In this document: one piece after another, positions 10,309-21,100 of the stretch
How the letters are laid out: each line of letters starts with the position of its first letter
Position numbering within the stretch: position 1 is the stretch's first letter
Assembly: GCA_016946835.1 (NCBI GenBank)
Contig: JACVTC010000067.1
Location: 310,001 to 355,000, forward strand
Source: Neocallimastix lanati (nom. inval.)
Lineage: Eukaryota > Neocallimastigomycota > Neocallimastigomycetes > Neocallimastigales > Neocallimastigaceae
Direction of reading: 5' to 3'
Length of the DNA: 45,000 nucleotides
Made by a program: the position numbers and the translations under genes
The notes under the pieces: generated by a model
The model's database searches: none
What the model saw: only the letters and a program-made list of their open reading frames with translations
Told to the model about the DNA's origin: nothing

Positions 10309-11150
10309 TGGTAGTATAATTTTTTTTTAAATTAATTTTTTTTTATTTTAAAATTAGAAATTAAAAAAAAAAAAAAAAAAATTAATAATTAATAAATACT
10401 CTTTTTATTATTTTATTTATTTATTAATATATTCTTCATTTATTATTATTTTTTTTAATTATTTAATTATTCAATTATTTATTAATTATTTATTAATTAT
10501 TTATTAATTATTTATTAATTATTTATTATTCAAATTATTATTTATTAATAAATATTTTATTTTTTTATTTTTTATTATTTATTATTTATTATTTATTAAT
10601 AAATTATTTATTATTTATTATTTATTAATAAATTATTTATTATTTATTATTTATTTATTTATTATTTATTAATAAATACTCTTTTTATTATTTATTATTT
10701 ATTATTTATTATTTATTTATTACTTATTTATTATTTATTATTTATTTATTATTACTTATTTATTATTTATTTATTAATAAATTCTTCTTTTATTATTTAT
10801 TATTTATTTATTAATAAATTCTTCTTTTATTATTTATTATTTATTTATTAATAAATTCTTCTTTTATTATTTATTATTTATTTATTAATAAATTCTTCTT
10901 TTATTATTTATTATTTATTTATTAATAAATTCTTCTTTTATTATTTATTATTTATTATTTATTTATTAATAAATTCTTCTTTTATTATTTATTATTTATT
11001 ATTTATTATTTATTAATAAATACTCTTTTTATTATTTATTATTTATTATTTATTAATAAATACTCTTTTTATTATTTATTATTTATTATTTATTAATAAA
11101 TACTCTTTTTATTATTTATTATTTATCATTTATTATTTTATTTTATTTTA
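10160..11150. repeat. TTATTTA microsatellite region with a 37-bp minisatellite
   Basis: The opening block (about 10160-10320) matches 100-230. From about 10770 to 10990 a unit containing ATTCTTCTTTTATTATTTATT recurs at 10781, 10818, 10855, 10892, 10929 and 10973, mostly a 37-bp period. From about 10990 to 11130 a second unit with AATAAATACTCTTTTT recurs four times. All of it is non-coding. Confidence 0.75.
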
Positions 11151-11413
11151 TTTCAATATGTAATTATTATAATTATAATAGTTATAATACTTTAATTCAT
11201 ATAAAATTAATATAGTTCTATATATTAGAATATATAATTAATAGATTACCTATTTCTTATAAATAGATTAGATTATTTATATTAGAAATAGAGGACTCTC
11301 TTGTAAAATTTCAGGAATTAGAATTATTATTTTAATTGTACGAATATTATAATTTTATTAATAAAATTTTCTAAACTACCATTATTTTAAAAACCCACTG
11401 CTTATATAAATTA

Positions 11414-11540
11414 TTGCACATAAAAGTCCCGCATATCAGAGGGAAAGCCTTATGAACATCACGTGTGATCTCATGATATAACAGGATAGAAACCTCCGAT
11501 TATTTGGTGCCATGCCGAGGGATTCGAACCCCGCCCTCTT
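11414..11540 (-). repeat. tRNA-like 3' half with exact box B (SINE-like relic)
   Basis: On the minus strand the sequence GCGGGGTTCGAATCCCTCGG holds an exact pol III box B (GGTTCGAATCC), and 13 nt later comes GGCACCA, which looks like a tRNA acceptor end with CCA. No 5' tRNA half or box A precedes it: upstream is poly-A/T. The T-stem has a C-C mismatch at its base and CCA is encoded, so it is not a normal eukaryotic tRNA gene. A body of about 85 nt of mixed composition follows, including an ATCAC/GTGAT stem. A truncated tRNA-derived SINE, a tRNA fragment, or (read on the + strand) a retrotransposon primer-binding site are the options; the pairing length of about 30 nt is long for a primer site. 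Confidence 0.5.
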
Positions 11541-11623
11541 TTTTAATTATTTATTGTTATTAAATTCTTTTTTTTTCTTTTCATTAATAATTAAAAAAAT
11601 ATATATATATATATATATATATT

Positions 11624-11680
11624 CCACAAATTAAATATTAAAAGATTAATTAAATTATGATTGGTCAAAGCCATGTAATG
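11624..11680 (+). promoter_or_regulatory. CCAAT-box promoter block of second GNAT gene
   Basis: CACAAATTAAATATTAAAAG ... ATTATG ATTGG (11660-11664) TCAAAGCCAT lies about 116 bp upstream of the start codon and matches the block upstream of the first GNAT gene. A TA dinucleotide run precedes it. Confidence 0.6.
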
Positions 11681-11779
11681 TGGATAAAAAATCATTTATT
11701 TATGTTTTTTTTTCATTATTAGTTAATATTTAAAATAATTTTATTATTAATTATTATTATCTATTAAAGGTATACTAAA

Positions 11780-12313
11780 ATGTCTATTATTTTATGTGAT
11801 GAGTCTAACATTAAAGAATTAGTCGAATTTTTTAAGGAGGAGGTAGCATATTTAGATCAAACTTTTAATTATCCAAAATGGAAATTTGGTTTGTATCCAT
11901 CAGAAGAATCAATTACTGAGGCTGTCACCAAGAAAGAACAATATGCTTATCTAATAGATGGTAAGATTGTTGGTGCTGTGGTCTTTAATGATAATCCAGG
12001 AGGCAAATATGAAAATGCTAACATTGTATGTAAACGTAATGAATATATGGTTATACATACTTTAGCAACTTCCCATAAATGTTACAAAAAGGGAATTGCT
12101 ACTAAAATTGTCAACTTTTGTATTGAAAAAGCTAAAAAAGAAGGATATAAAGGAGTTTATTCTGATATCATACCAACCAATGTTCTCTCAAAGAATTTAT
12201 TAACTAAATTAGGTTTTAAAAATTTAGGAACATTTGATTTAGAAAGAGATGAATTAATAAAAGTTTTCCCAGAAGGAGTACCAACTTTTACTGTTTTTGA
12301 ATTAGTATTTTAA
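11780..12313 (+). CDS. GNAT-family N-acetyltransferase (paralogue 2)
   Basis: Encodes 177 residues, intronless, clearly homologous along its length to the gene at 8791 (same MSIILCD start, same YPSE, motif A at 91-114 with KKGIAT, motif B at 127-150 with SKNLLTKLGF). It should therefore be an acetyl-CoA-dependent N-acetyltransferase with a related but perhaps not identical substrate. The C-terminal part lacks about 14 residues present in paralogue 1, and the region after residue 150 is the least conserved, which is where GNATs often shape the acceptor site. The gene lies about 2.4 kb downstream of paralogue 1 in the same orientation, with a duplicated promoter block, so this is a tandem duplication that has since diverged. 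The stop is followed by a T run, like paralogue 1. Confidence 0.88.
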   Translation: MSIILCDESNIKELVEFFKEEVAYLDQTFNYPKWKFGLYPSEESITEAVTKKEQYAYLIDGKIVGAVVFNDNPGGKYENANIVCKRNEYMVIHTLATSHKCYKKGIATKIVNFCIEKAKKEGYKGVYSDIIPTNVLSKNLLTKLGFKNLGTFDLERDELIKVFPEGVPTFTVFELVF

Positions 12314-12420
12314 TTTTTTTTTTTTTTTTTTTTTTTAAATAGATCAATTATTATAATCAATGATTATATTTATTTATTATTTAGAAAAATAGCAGTAAAG
12401 AACTGTTTAAAAATAATTAA

Positions 12421-12467
<47 letters not shown>

Positions 12468-13165
12468 ATTATTATTATTATTTATTATATATAAATATTT
12501 ATTATATAATAAAACAATGATATAATTTGTAAAAAAAAAAAAAAAAAAAAAATAAGAGAGAGGATAAAATAAAAAAAAAAAAAAAAAAAAAAAATAATAG
12601 TTTATGTATAAAAAAAAAAAAAAATAATAGTTTATGTATAAAAAAAAAAGTTTATTGTTTTATTAAATTCAAGTAAAAAATATTATAATTTATAATATTT
12701 CTGCTTAATAGATCGAATTTATATATGTATAATTATTGTACATTTTGTTATGTGCCTTACATATATATATAGTAGCTAAAAATATTGTAATACTAATTAT
12801 AAAGTCTAAATAATAATAAAAACAATAAAAATAGCTTATGAAAAAAACAAATAAATAAAAAAAAAATAAGAAATTAAATCAAATTTTATATTTATAATTA
12901 ATTTTTAATTATATAATTCTTTTATATTATTATTATTATATAAAATGGGATTCAATGTTTATATTTTTCTCTTTTATAATTAATGGTTTATTTTTATTAT
13001 TAGTAATTGATTTGAAGAAAAAGAATGTATGAGTAATAGTTATTTCTTTGAAATAATAATAATAATAATACCTAAATTAATTAATAATATTTAAATGTAA
13101 TTCTTATATACACATATATATATAAAAAAAAAATAATAAGATGAAGTACGGAGATACCTAAATAT
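12314..13165. other. AT-rich spacer
   Basis: Several A runs of 20-40 nt and a duplicated AATAATAGTTTATGTATAAA (about 12593-12645). No reading frame of protein-like composition. Confidence 0.6.
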
Positions 13166-13169
13166 ATTC

Positions 13170-13550
13170 ATTTTTTTTTTTTTTTTTTTTTTTTTTATCA
13201 TTATGTTAATTTAATAAATTGATAATAGTCATAAATCTTTTAAAAAATATATTTTATTTTATTACTGTATAATACTATTTTTTTTTTTTTTTTTTTAATT
13301 ATATAACTATTCTTTTATCATATTTTTTTTATATAATTATTCAAAATGATTCATACATACATACTTACTTTCTTTTTTTATCACTATGTTGATATAATAA
13401 ATTAATAATAATAATAGTAATAAATTTTTTAAAAAATATATTTTATTTTATTTTATTACTGTATAATATTATTTTTTATTTTTTAATTATTCTTTTATTA
13501 TATATATATATTTTTTTTCATAGAATTATTCAAAAATGATTCATACATAT
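13170..13550. repeat. Tandem duplication of about 185-190 bp
   Basis: Two successive copies each carry TATCAYTATGTT (13197 and 13379), AAAAAATATATTTTATTTTA, ATTACTGTATAATA and AATGATTCATACATA (about 13345 and 13535). They have drifted by small indels in T and AT runs. Confidence 0.75.
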
Positions 13551-13865
13551 GTATATAACTTTTACATAACTATTTATTATAAATATATAGCTATTAAGGT
13601 TTTATATAACATTTTTCTAATATTTCAAGGTGACCAATTCTTCAATCTATTTTCATATTTTAATGGTAATAATTTGAAATATAAATTATTTTAAATTACT
13701 ATTATTATTTTTTTTTAATAATTTAATATTTATATAATAATTGACAAAGAAATAAAAATATAATAAAATAAAGTAAAATAAAATAAAATAATAAAGTTGA
13801 AAAATATATAAAAAAAAAAAGATTATATATTTTCTTGAAAATTTAAAGTTAAATATGTTTCATAT

Positions 13866-13876
13866 TATATAAATGA

Positions 13877-13934
<58 letters not shown>

Positions 13935-14225
13935 TTAATATTAATAATAAATATCCTTCCCTATGTTTTTCTTTATTATTTTTTAATTTTATTTTTTTAT
14001 TTTTAATTTTTTTTCTTTCTATTTGCTTATTGTGATTGTGAAATATATATATATATATATTTTTATTATTTAAAAAATAAAAATAAAAATAAAAAAAAAA
14101 ATAAAAATAAAAATAAAAATAAAAATAAAAATAAAAATGAAAATAAAAATAAAAATAAAAATAAAAATAAAAATAAAAATAAAATAAAGTAGAATAAAAC
14201 AAAACTAATAAAATAAAATAAAAAA

Positions 14226-14280
<55 letters not shown>

Positions 14281-14290
14281 ATATTATTGA
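13866..14290. repeat. Microsatellite cluster: (AAT)n, (AAAAAT)n, (AAAT)n
   Basis: (AAT)n at about 13866-13945, (AAAAAT)n at about 14075-14190 and (AAAT)n at about 14222-14283. A long minus-strand Phe/Tyr frame across it is an artefact of the hexamer repeat. Confidence 0.85.
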
Positions 14291-14566
14291 AGATTTTTTT
14301 TTTTTTTTTTTTTTTTTTTATAGACTGAAGACTTTGGTCTTCCCCATATAGTAATATGGGTGTATGATTAACTGCCATACCGGTACGGCGTCGACGCTCT
14401 CAACTCCCCATAAGCAAAGAAACTCCATATAGAAGCACCCTGCGCGATCCTCGAGGGAAAGCAGAGCCAACTATAGGTGGCGTCCTTGCCATCCCAGAGG
14501 AGCTGGACACTGTAAATCCTCTCAGACAAGGCTTACGCAATGGGATTCTTATAGATTATTGAAGAT
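14283..14566 (-). mobile_element. 5'-truncated retroelement insertion (LINE-like), poly(A) tail and 12-bp TSD
   Basis: A GC-rich block unlike anything around it is bracketed by the 12-bp direct repeat ATTATTGAAGAT (14283-14294 and 14555-14566). Next to the left repeat is a run of about 25 T's, that is a poly(A) tail on the minus strand. This is the footprint of target-primed reverse transcription. On the minus strand a frame of 54 codons is open from 14532 to a TAA at 14368 (SVQLLWDGKDATYSWLCF ... STPYRYGS), compatible with the C-terminus of a retroelement protein; a second frame is also open, so the coding call is unsure. Between the stop and the tail are two perfect hairpins, CCCATAT/ATATGGG and GAAGAC/GTCTTC, as seen in the 3' ends of some LINEs and their SINEs. 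No box A/B is visible, arguing against a tRNA SINE. Confidence 0.72.
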
Positions 14567-14639
14567 AGATAAGGTATTTTATATAATATATATGTTTTGT
14601 TCATTTGTTAGTATTTTACTAATGAGCAAAGATAAAAAA

Positions 14640-14945
14640 ATCAAAAGTTTAAAAAAAAATCAAAGTTTATTGATATAAAATAAAGATAAAAACCTTAATA
14701 ATTAATAAATTATTTTATTAATCATTACATAAAAATAAATTAATAAATCATTAAATTATCACTTGATTAATTATCATATGATTTATAAAATGATCAAAAT
14801 AATAACGTGATATAGGATAAATTTATGTAATGTCATAAATTCTATAAAATACCTAAAATTAATGTAAACATAAATTTTATATCATAAATTTTTTTGGTAT
14901 GTAAATATGTAAATAATTTATATTTAAGTTTTATTTTATTATTTG
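14640..14945 (+). repeat. Dispersed repeat B, copy 1
   Basis: This block is similar along about 280 bp to the reverse complement of about 41560-41840. Shared strings include ATAACGTGATATA, AATTCTATAAAATAC, AATTAATGTAAACATAAA, GATTAATTATCATATGAT and GTAAATATGTAAATAATTT. It starts about 75 bp after the retroelement insertion. No reading frame and no clear terminal repeats; a transposon-derived or structured repeat is likely. Confidence 0.75.
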
Positions 14946-14974
14946 AACTTTACAATATATAATATAAATATATA

Positions 14975-15480
14975 ATATTTTATTATTTATTATTTATTAT
15001 TTATTATTTATTTATTATTTATTTATTATTTATTATTTATTATTTATTATTTATTATTTATTATTTATTATTTATTATTTATTTATTTATTATTTATTAT
15101 TTATTATTTATTATTTATTTATTATTTATTTATTATTTATTATTTATTATTTATTATTTATTTATTATTTATTATTTATTATTTATTATTTATTATTTAT
15201 TATTTATTATTTATTATTTATTATTTATTATTTATTATTTATTATTTATTATTTATTATTTATTATTTATCATTTATTATTTATTATTTATTATTTATTA
15301 TTTACTATTTACTATTTATTATTTATTATTTATTATTTATTATTATTATTTATTTATTATTATTATTTATTATTTATTAATAAATACTCTTAATTATTAT
15401 TTATTATTTATTATTTATTATTTATTATTTATTATTTATTATTTATTAATAAATACTCTTAATTATTATTTATTATTTAC
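14975..15480. repeat. (TTATTTA)n microsatellite array, left arm
   Basis: About 500 bp of TTATTATTTATT-type repeat on the + strand, with a few interruptions (AATAAATACTCTTAATT twice near 15380-15470). It is the reverse complement of the array at about 16375-16775. Confidence 0.9.
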
Positions 15481-15829
15481 TATTATATATTTTATTATTT
15501 GAACTTTACATATATAATAAATAATAAAATATTTTATATTTTATATTTATATAATATAAAAATTATTTAAATAATAATATTTTAATACAAATATATATAT
15601 ATATATTTTTTATTTTTTAATCATTTATGGTATATAAAACTTTTTTTTTTTTTATTCTTTTTATTAATAAAAAGAAAAGACATAAAAAAAAAGTTATATA
15701 ATTAATTTTACACTTTTTGATCCCTTTTTTTTATTTATTTTTTTTTAAAGAAAAAAAAGAAAAAATAAACGAAAAAATAAAAAAAGGTTAAAAGTTTGAA
15801 ATTTATATAATTAACTTTTGTTTCTATTT

Positions 15830-16263
15830 TATATTTTTTATATTCTATTCTAATATTTAATTGAATTTGTCACGTCACAAACAATTTAATTTATTTAATA
15901 ATTTATGGTTACACACATCTTTCTATTTTTGGTTAAAATTTTATTTTAATTAATTATCATCAAAAAAAAAATTTAAAAAAAAAATTAAAAAAAAAATTTA
16001 GAAAATAGAAAATTAAATAAATAAATAAACAAAAGATTAAAAATTGTTTCTATTTTATATTTTTTATATTCTATTCTAATATTTAATTGAATTTGTCACG
16101 TCACAAACAATTTAATTTATTTAATAATTTATGGTTACACACATCTTTCTATTTTTGGTTAAAATTTTATTTTAATTAATTATCATCAAAAAAAAAATTT
16201 AAAAAAAAATTAAAAAAAAAATTTAGAAAATAGAAAATTAAATAAATAAATAAACAAAAGATT
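15830..16263. repeat. 216-bp tandem direct duplication
   Basis: Two nearly identical copies start at 15830 and 16046 (GTTTCTATTTTATATTTTTT). Both contain TTGTCACGTCACAAACAATT, GGTTACACACATCTTTCTA and ATTATCATCAAAAAAAAAAT. They end in AATAAATAAACAAAAGATTA, a tail repeated twice more just downstream (about 16300-16375). The very low divergence implies a recent duplication. Non-coding. Confidence 0.9.
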
Positions 16264-16374
16264 AAAAATAATAATTCAATAATAAATAATAAATAAAAAT
16301 AAATAAATAAACAAAAGATTAAAAATAATAAATAAATAAATAAATAAAAATAAATAAATAAACAAAAGATTAAA

Positions 16375-16775
16375 AATAATAATTCAATAATAAATAATAA
16401 ATAATAAATAAATAATAAATAATAAATAATAAATAATAAATAATAAATAATAAATAATAAATAGTAAATAATAAATAATAAATAATAATAATAATAATAA
16501 ATAATAAATAATAAATAATAAATAATAAATAATAAATAATAAATAATAAATAATAAATAATAAATAATAAATAATAAATAATAAATAATATAATAATAAT
16601 AATAATAAATAATAAATAATAAATAATAAATAATAAATAATAAATAATAAATAATAAATAATAAATAATAATAATAAATAATAAATAATAAATAATAAAT
16701 AATAAATAATAAATAATAAATAATAAATAATAAATAATAAATAATAAATAATAAATAATAAATAATAAATAAAAA
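16375..16775. repeat. (AATAAAT)n microsatellite array, right arm
   Basis: About 400 bp of AATAATAAATAAT repeat, complementary to the array at 14975-15480; the pair could fold back across the 0.9 kb between them. Confidence 0.9.
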
Positions 16776-16779
16776 TATT

Positions 16780-17755
16780 TGATATATTAAAATATTACAT
16801 AACAGAATAATAAATTATTAACTAATAAATATTAGAAACATTAATTAATAATTAATATATGATAGATAATAAATAATAAATATATATGTATACAATATAT
16901 ATATAAATAAAACTATTTAATAGTATAATAAATAAGATTTAAAAAAAAAAAAATTATTACCATATTCTACATTAAACCTTTTTTTTTTTTTTTTTTTTTT
17001 TCCATTTTTTTATTACATTATATAATGATTTTAATTAAGATAATTATTAATTAATTTATTAATTAATTTATTAAATTGATTTGAATTTCTTTTTCTGGAT
17101 GTAATTTTTTTTTTTTTTTTGTGTATTTTTTTTTTTTTTTTGTGTATTTTTTTTTTAAATATTTAATCAAAATTTTTAATGTTCAATATAAATACAAATA
17201 AAATTATTACAAATAGTATATATCATTGTTTCAATTTAAATATATATTTATTTATTAGATTAGATTTTTTTTTTTTTTAACAACCAAAAAATATTATTCA
17301 ATTTTAATTTTTATTAAATTATTTATTATTTAAATTTAATTTAATTAAATATATTAAATAAAGTTTTTTTTACACTAAAAAATAATGTAAATGAAATTTA
17401 ATTAAAAAAATAATTTTTTTTTTATTTTTTTTTTTCTATTTTTTTAATTTAATTTAATTTAATTTACTTATGGAACTTATCAATTCATATTTTATAGAGA
17501 TCAATCCTTTTATAATGAATTAAGTTTATGAAAAAAAAATAATAATAATAAAAATTAAAATTTAAAATTTTATAATAATAAAAAAAAAAATTTCCAAATT
17601 ATATTAATGTTGTTTTTTATTTATTTATTTATTTATTTATTTTTTCTATACTAATTTTTATTTAAAAATTATTATTTATTTATTTATTTTTTTTTTTTAT
17701 TTTATTTTATTTTAAATTATAAAAAAAAATAAAAAAAAAAGGTTAATAAATTATT
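16780..17755. other. AT-rich spacer
   Basis: Homopolymer tracts, a duplicated T-run-GTGTA unit (about 17100-17155) and TTTA repeats. No gene seen. Confidence 0.6.
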
Positions 17756-18175
17756 TCACTTGTAGCTTTAATTCAAATATTAAAATATTTTGAATTAAAG
17801 ATTAAGAAAAAAAAAAAAGTGATAAAAAAAAATTAAAATTAAAAAATAAAACTAATAGATAGTACAATAGTTAATAAACATAAATTTTTTTTTTTTTGTT
17901 TTTTTGTTTTGTTTTGTTTTTACTGTTCTTTTTTTTAAAATTTTATAATACTATTCTTTATATATATATATATTTAAATAATTTAATACAAATAATACAA
18001 ATAATAAGTTTTTTTTTTTTTTTTTTTTTTTGTTTGTTTTGCTTTGTTTTTATTTTGGTTTTTGTTTTTGTTGTTTCGTTGGTGGTGATGGTGTTTGGTT
18101 GGTTTTTTTTTTTTTTTTTTGGTTAATTTATTTATTTTTTTTTTTTTACTTGTTTTTTTATTTTTATTTTCATTT
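17756..18175 (-). other. 3' flank of synthase copy 1, with hairpin
   Basis: Read in gene direction (minus), the downstream sequence includes A-rich and CAAAACAAA-type tracts, then TTATTTAAATATATATA...GAATAGTATTATAA and an ACTATCTATTAGTT string that is conserved downstream of all three synthase copies. A hairpin with 12-bp perfect arms (CTTTAATTCAAA/TTTGAATTAAAG, about 17766-17800) recurs downstream of copy 3 (about 31171-31205). It may serve in 3'-end formation or mark the edge of the duplication unit. Confidence 0.5.
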
Positions 18176-21100
18176 TTAATTTTTAAGTGGAACTGGCCAG
18201 TAAGTGGAACGTTGGAATGGATAGGTTGGTAATTCTATTTTATGAACTGGACATGCTTTTTGAGTTTCAGCTTCCACTCTACTATTCACTACCTTCCAAT
18301 TAATGTTTTGTCCATTTTCATATTCATTCATAATGAATTGATCGAAAAGACTCTTCTTTGTACCATCATCAAAGAATTCGATAATATTAAGTGATGATGG
18401 GGATTCCGATATAATTTCTTGGTCCCCATTCATACTGTAAAGCGTCATATCCTTACTCTTTGGACCATATTTATTAATAAAGATAGAATAGTCATTCTTT
18501 TTCACTTCATTCTTACGCTTCATGATAGTAGAAATATCTTCAAAGGAGAGACTTTCTCCATTCTTGAATTCTTTTTCAAGAGATGGAATAAAGACTGTCT
18601 TTTGGAATTTTGGAATAGATTGCTTTCCGAACCAGGAAGAAAGATCACTACCATTCTCAGTAGCAGTTTGAATTAAGGAAATGGCTGAACTGAAAGATAA
18701 TCCTCCACTAAGAACTAAACTTATTATTTCTCCAAATCCAAATCCTCCATAAATCTTCTTACTACTGTTATTCTTTATCATTATGGATTCGACAAGTTGA
18801 TGTAAACTGTAATAGAAAGAAAGGATAAAGAATGAATTATTGAGTTCGCTTTCCTTTCCATTCTTTTCTTCTTCTATCATTTGTTTTAAGGAAATGCCTT
18901 CAGCAATCTTTTGAATTTCAGAGTCACAGAATTCGAATGTCTTCTTGAAACTATTTTCAGTAGATAAGAGCTCCTTAACGGTATCATAGACCTTTTTAGG
19001 AATTTGAAGATCACCAGCATTTTCAGAATAAATTTCAAGATGTTGAGAAATACCATTACTTTTGGAAGCAACCTGTTTGAATATAGCTTCACTATTATCT
19101 TCATCATCATCAAAGATTTCCATTTTTTTCTCAAGATCATCATAGAGTTCATGAGCATTCTTACCAATCGCTGAAATTCTATAATCGAAATGTTGACGAC
19201 CAACATTTGAAGTGTAACAGAGATCTTCAATATTTTCTTCATTATCTTCCATACCTTCAAGGAAGTTCAAATAACTTTCACATAATTCATTCAAAGCCGC
19301 TGGAGTTTTAGCACTAATGGTTAAGATATGATCTTCTTTACTATCCTTACTCTTCTTAACATCTTCTTCCTTTCCATTTTCTGGAATATATTCTTGAAGA
19401 ATGATATGAACAATACTACCTTGTAAACCAAAGGAAGATACTTGAGCAATACGTGGTTTGTTATCTTGTGTTTCCCATGGCATGGTTTTGGTAGCAATTT
19501 GAATTGGAATGGAATGAATATCAATTTCTGGATTAAGCGTATTGAAATGTAAATTCTTTGGAATATATTTATGTTGCATGGCTAAAATGACCTTAGCCAT
19601 ACCAGCTAAACCAGCGGCTTCATTAGTATGTCCAATGTTTGTTTTCACACTACCAATCACTAATGGATTTTCTTCGGTGTGACTACCTCCATAAACTTGA
19701 TTAAGGGCGTCAACTTCAATGGCATCACCAAGTGGAGTACCAGTACCATGAGCTTCAACAAAAGAAACTTCAGATGGATCAACACCTGCAAATTTAAGTG
19801 CTCTCTTCAAGTTAAGTACTTGACCATCAGAAGATGGTGCACTAATCGATTGTCTTAAACCACTTTGACCACTACTGGTACCAAGGATAACTGAAAGAAT
19901 ATTATCTCCATCACGAACAGCATCTTCAAGACGCTTCAAAATAAACGTAACACAACCTTCACCTGGTGCAAAACCATCAGCATCCTTATCAAACGTGGCA
20001 CAACGACCATGAGGAGAGGTCATACGAGCAACACTGGTTCTATGGAATTCAGAGGCAGAATATAAATATTTAACTCCGGAAACCACTGATAAGTCACAAT
20101 CTCCAAATTGTAAGGAACGACAAGCAGAGTGGAGGGCAGAAGCACCTGTAGAACAAGCAGTATCGATAGTAAAGGAAGGTCCGAAAAGTTTATAGAAGTA
20201 ACTGAGACGGCCAGCAATACCACTTGGAGTAGAATGTGCTGAAATAGGTTGAGCGATACCGTTTTCTTTCAATAAATCTTGATAGTCATGATCATCATTT
20301 ACACCCACGAAAACACCAGTGGTGGTATTTTCTAAGGTATTTGGAGCAATACCTGCATTTTCGAAAGCTTCCCAACTCGTTTCTAAGACCCAACGTTGTC
20401 TTGGATCCATACTATTGACTTCTTCAGGTAAACAGTTGAAGAATTCTGCATCAAATTCAGAAGGTTTAGCTGCATTTGAACGAGAATCGTAGCAACCACA
20501 TTTTGGAATATTATGTTCATTTTCTCCTAAAAGATTAGATGGTTTATCCACATAACCAAGGTGTAATTTTCTATCCTTGACTGGAGCCAAGACACAATCT
20601 CTACCTTTGGCTAAAGACATCCAGAACGATTTAGAATTATTGATGGCACCAGGTAAACGAAGAGCCATACCAATCACTGCCACTCTTTTATCCATCGAAA
20701 CATCCTTAATCGATTTTGGAAGGGAAGAAAGAGGAGAAGCTTTCTCTTTCAACTTTTTATCATAACCAGTAATATATCTCGCAAGATCATATGGAGTACC
20801 ATAGTTAAATAAGGTGGAAGCAGAGAATGGTTTTAAGGTCTTTCGATTTAAAACACTAGTTAATTTTCTGGTAGCAAGAGAATCAATACTGTAGATAGTA
20901 AATGGTGCATTAATATTGAAATCTTCAAAATCTGGAGTAGAAGGAATAATTTCTTTAATGGATTCATAAACAATCATTACTGCTTTTTGAATTTCTTCAT
21001 TAATTTCTTCTTCTGTTTTATTCTCTGTAACAATTTCAGTTTCTTTCTCTGTTTGAACATTGGTTTCTTTTTCATTTTCTGTAATTGAATTATCTTTTTC

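Noticed and set aside
11414-11540. Functional tRNA gene on the minus strand
   Set aside because: There is no D-arm, anticodon arm or box A upstream; the T-stem has a mismatch and CCA is encoded.
13849-14202. Long low-complexity frames (also 4325-4543, 17896-18126, 31295-31573, 38859-39083, 39569-39934 and 43023-43595)
   Set aside because: They consist of Phe/Tyr/Ile/Leu strings created by T runs and TTTA-type repeats and have no conserved composition or domain.
14441-14470. Shared GAGGGAAAGC string linking the retro-insertion (14453) and the box B island (near 11439)
   Set aside because: Ten identical bases in two GC-richer islands are too little to claim a common family; flanks do not align.
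18176-19100. An active acyltransferase domain at the synthase C-terminus
   Set aside because: The catalytic Ser and adjacent His of GHSxGE are replaced (GFGFGE) and the middle of the domain is shortened in all three copies.
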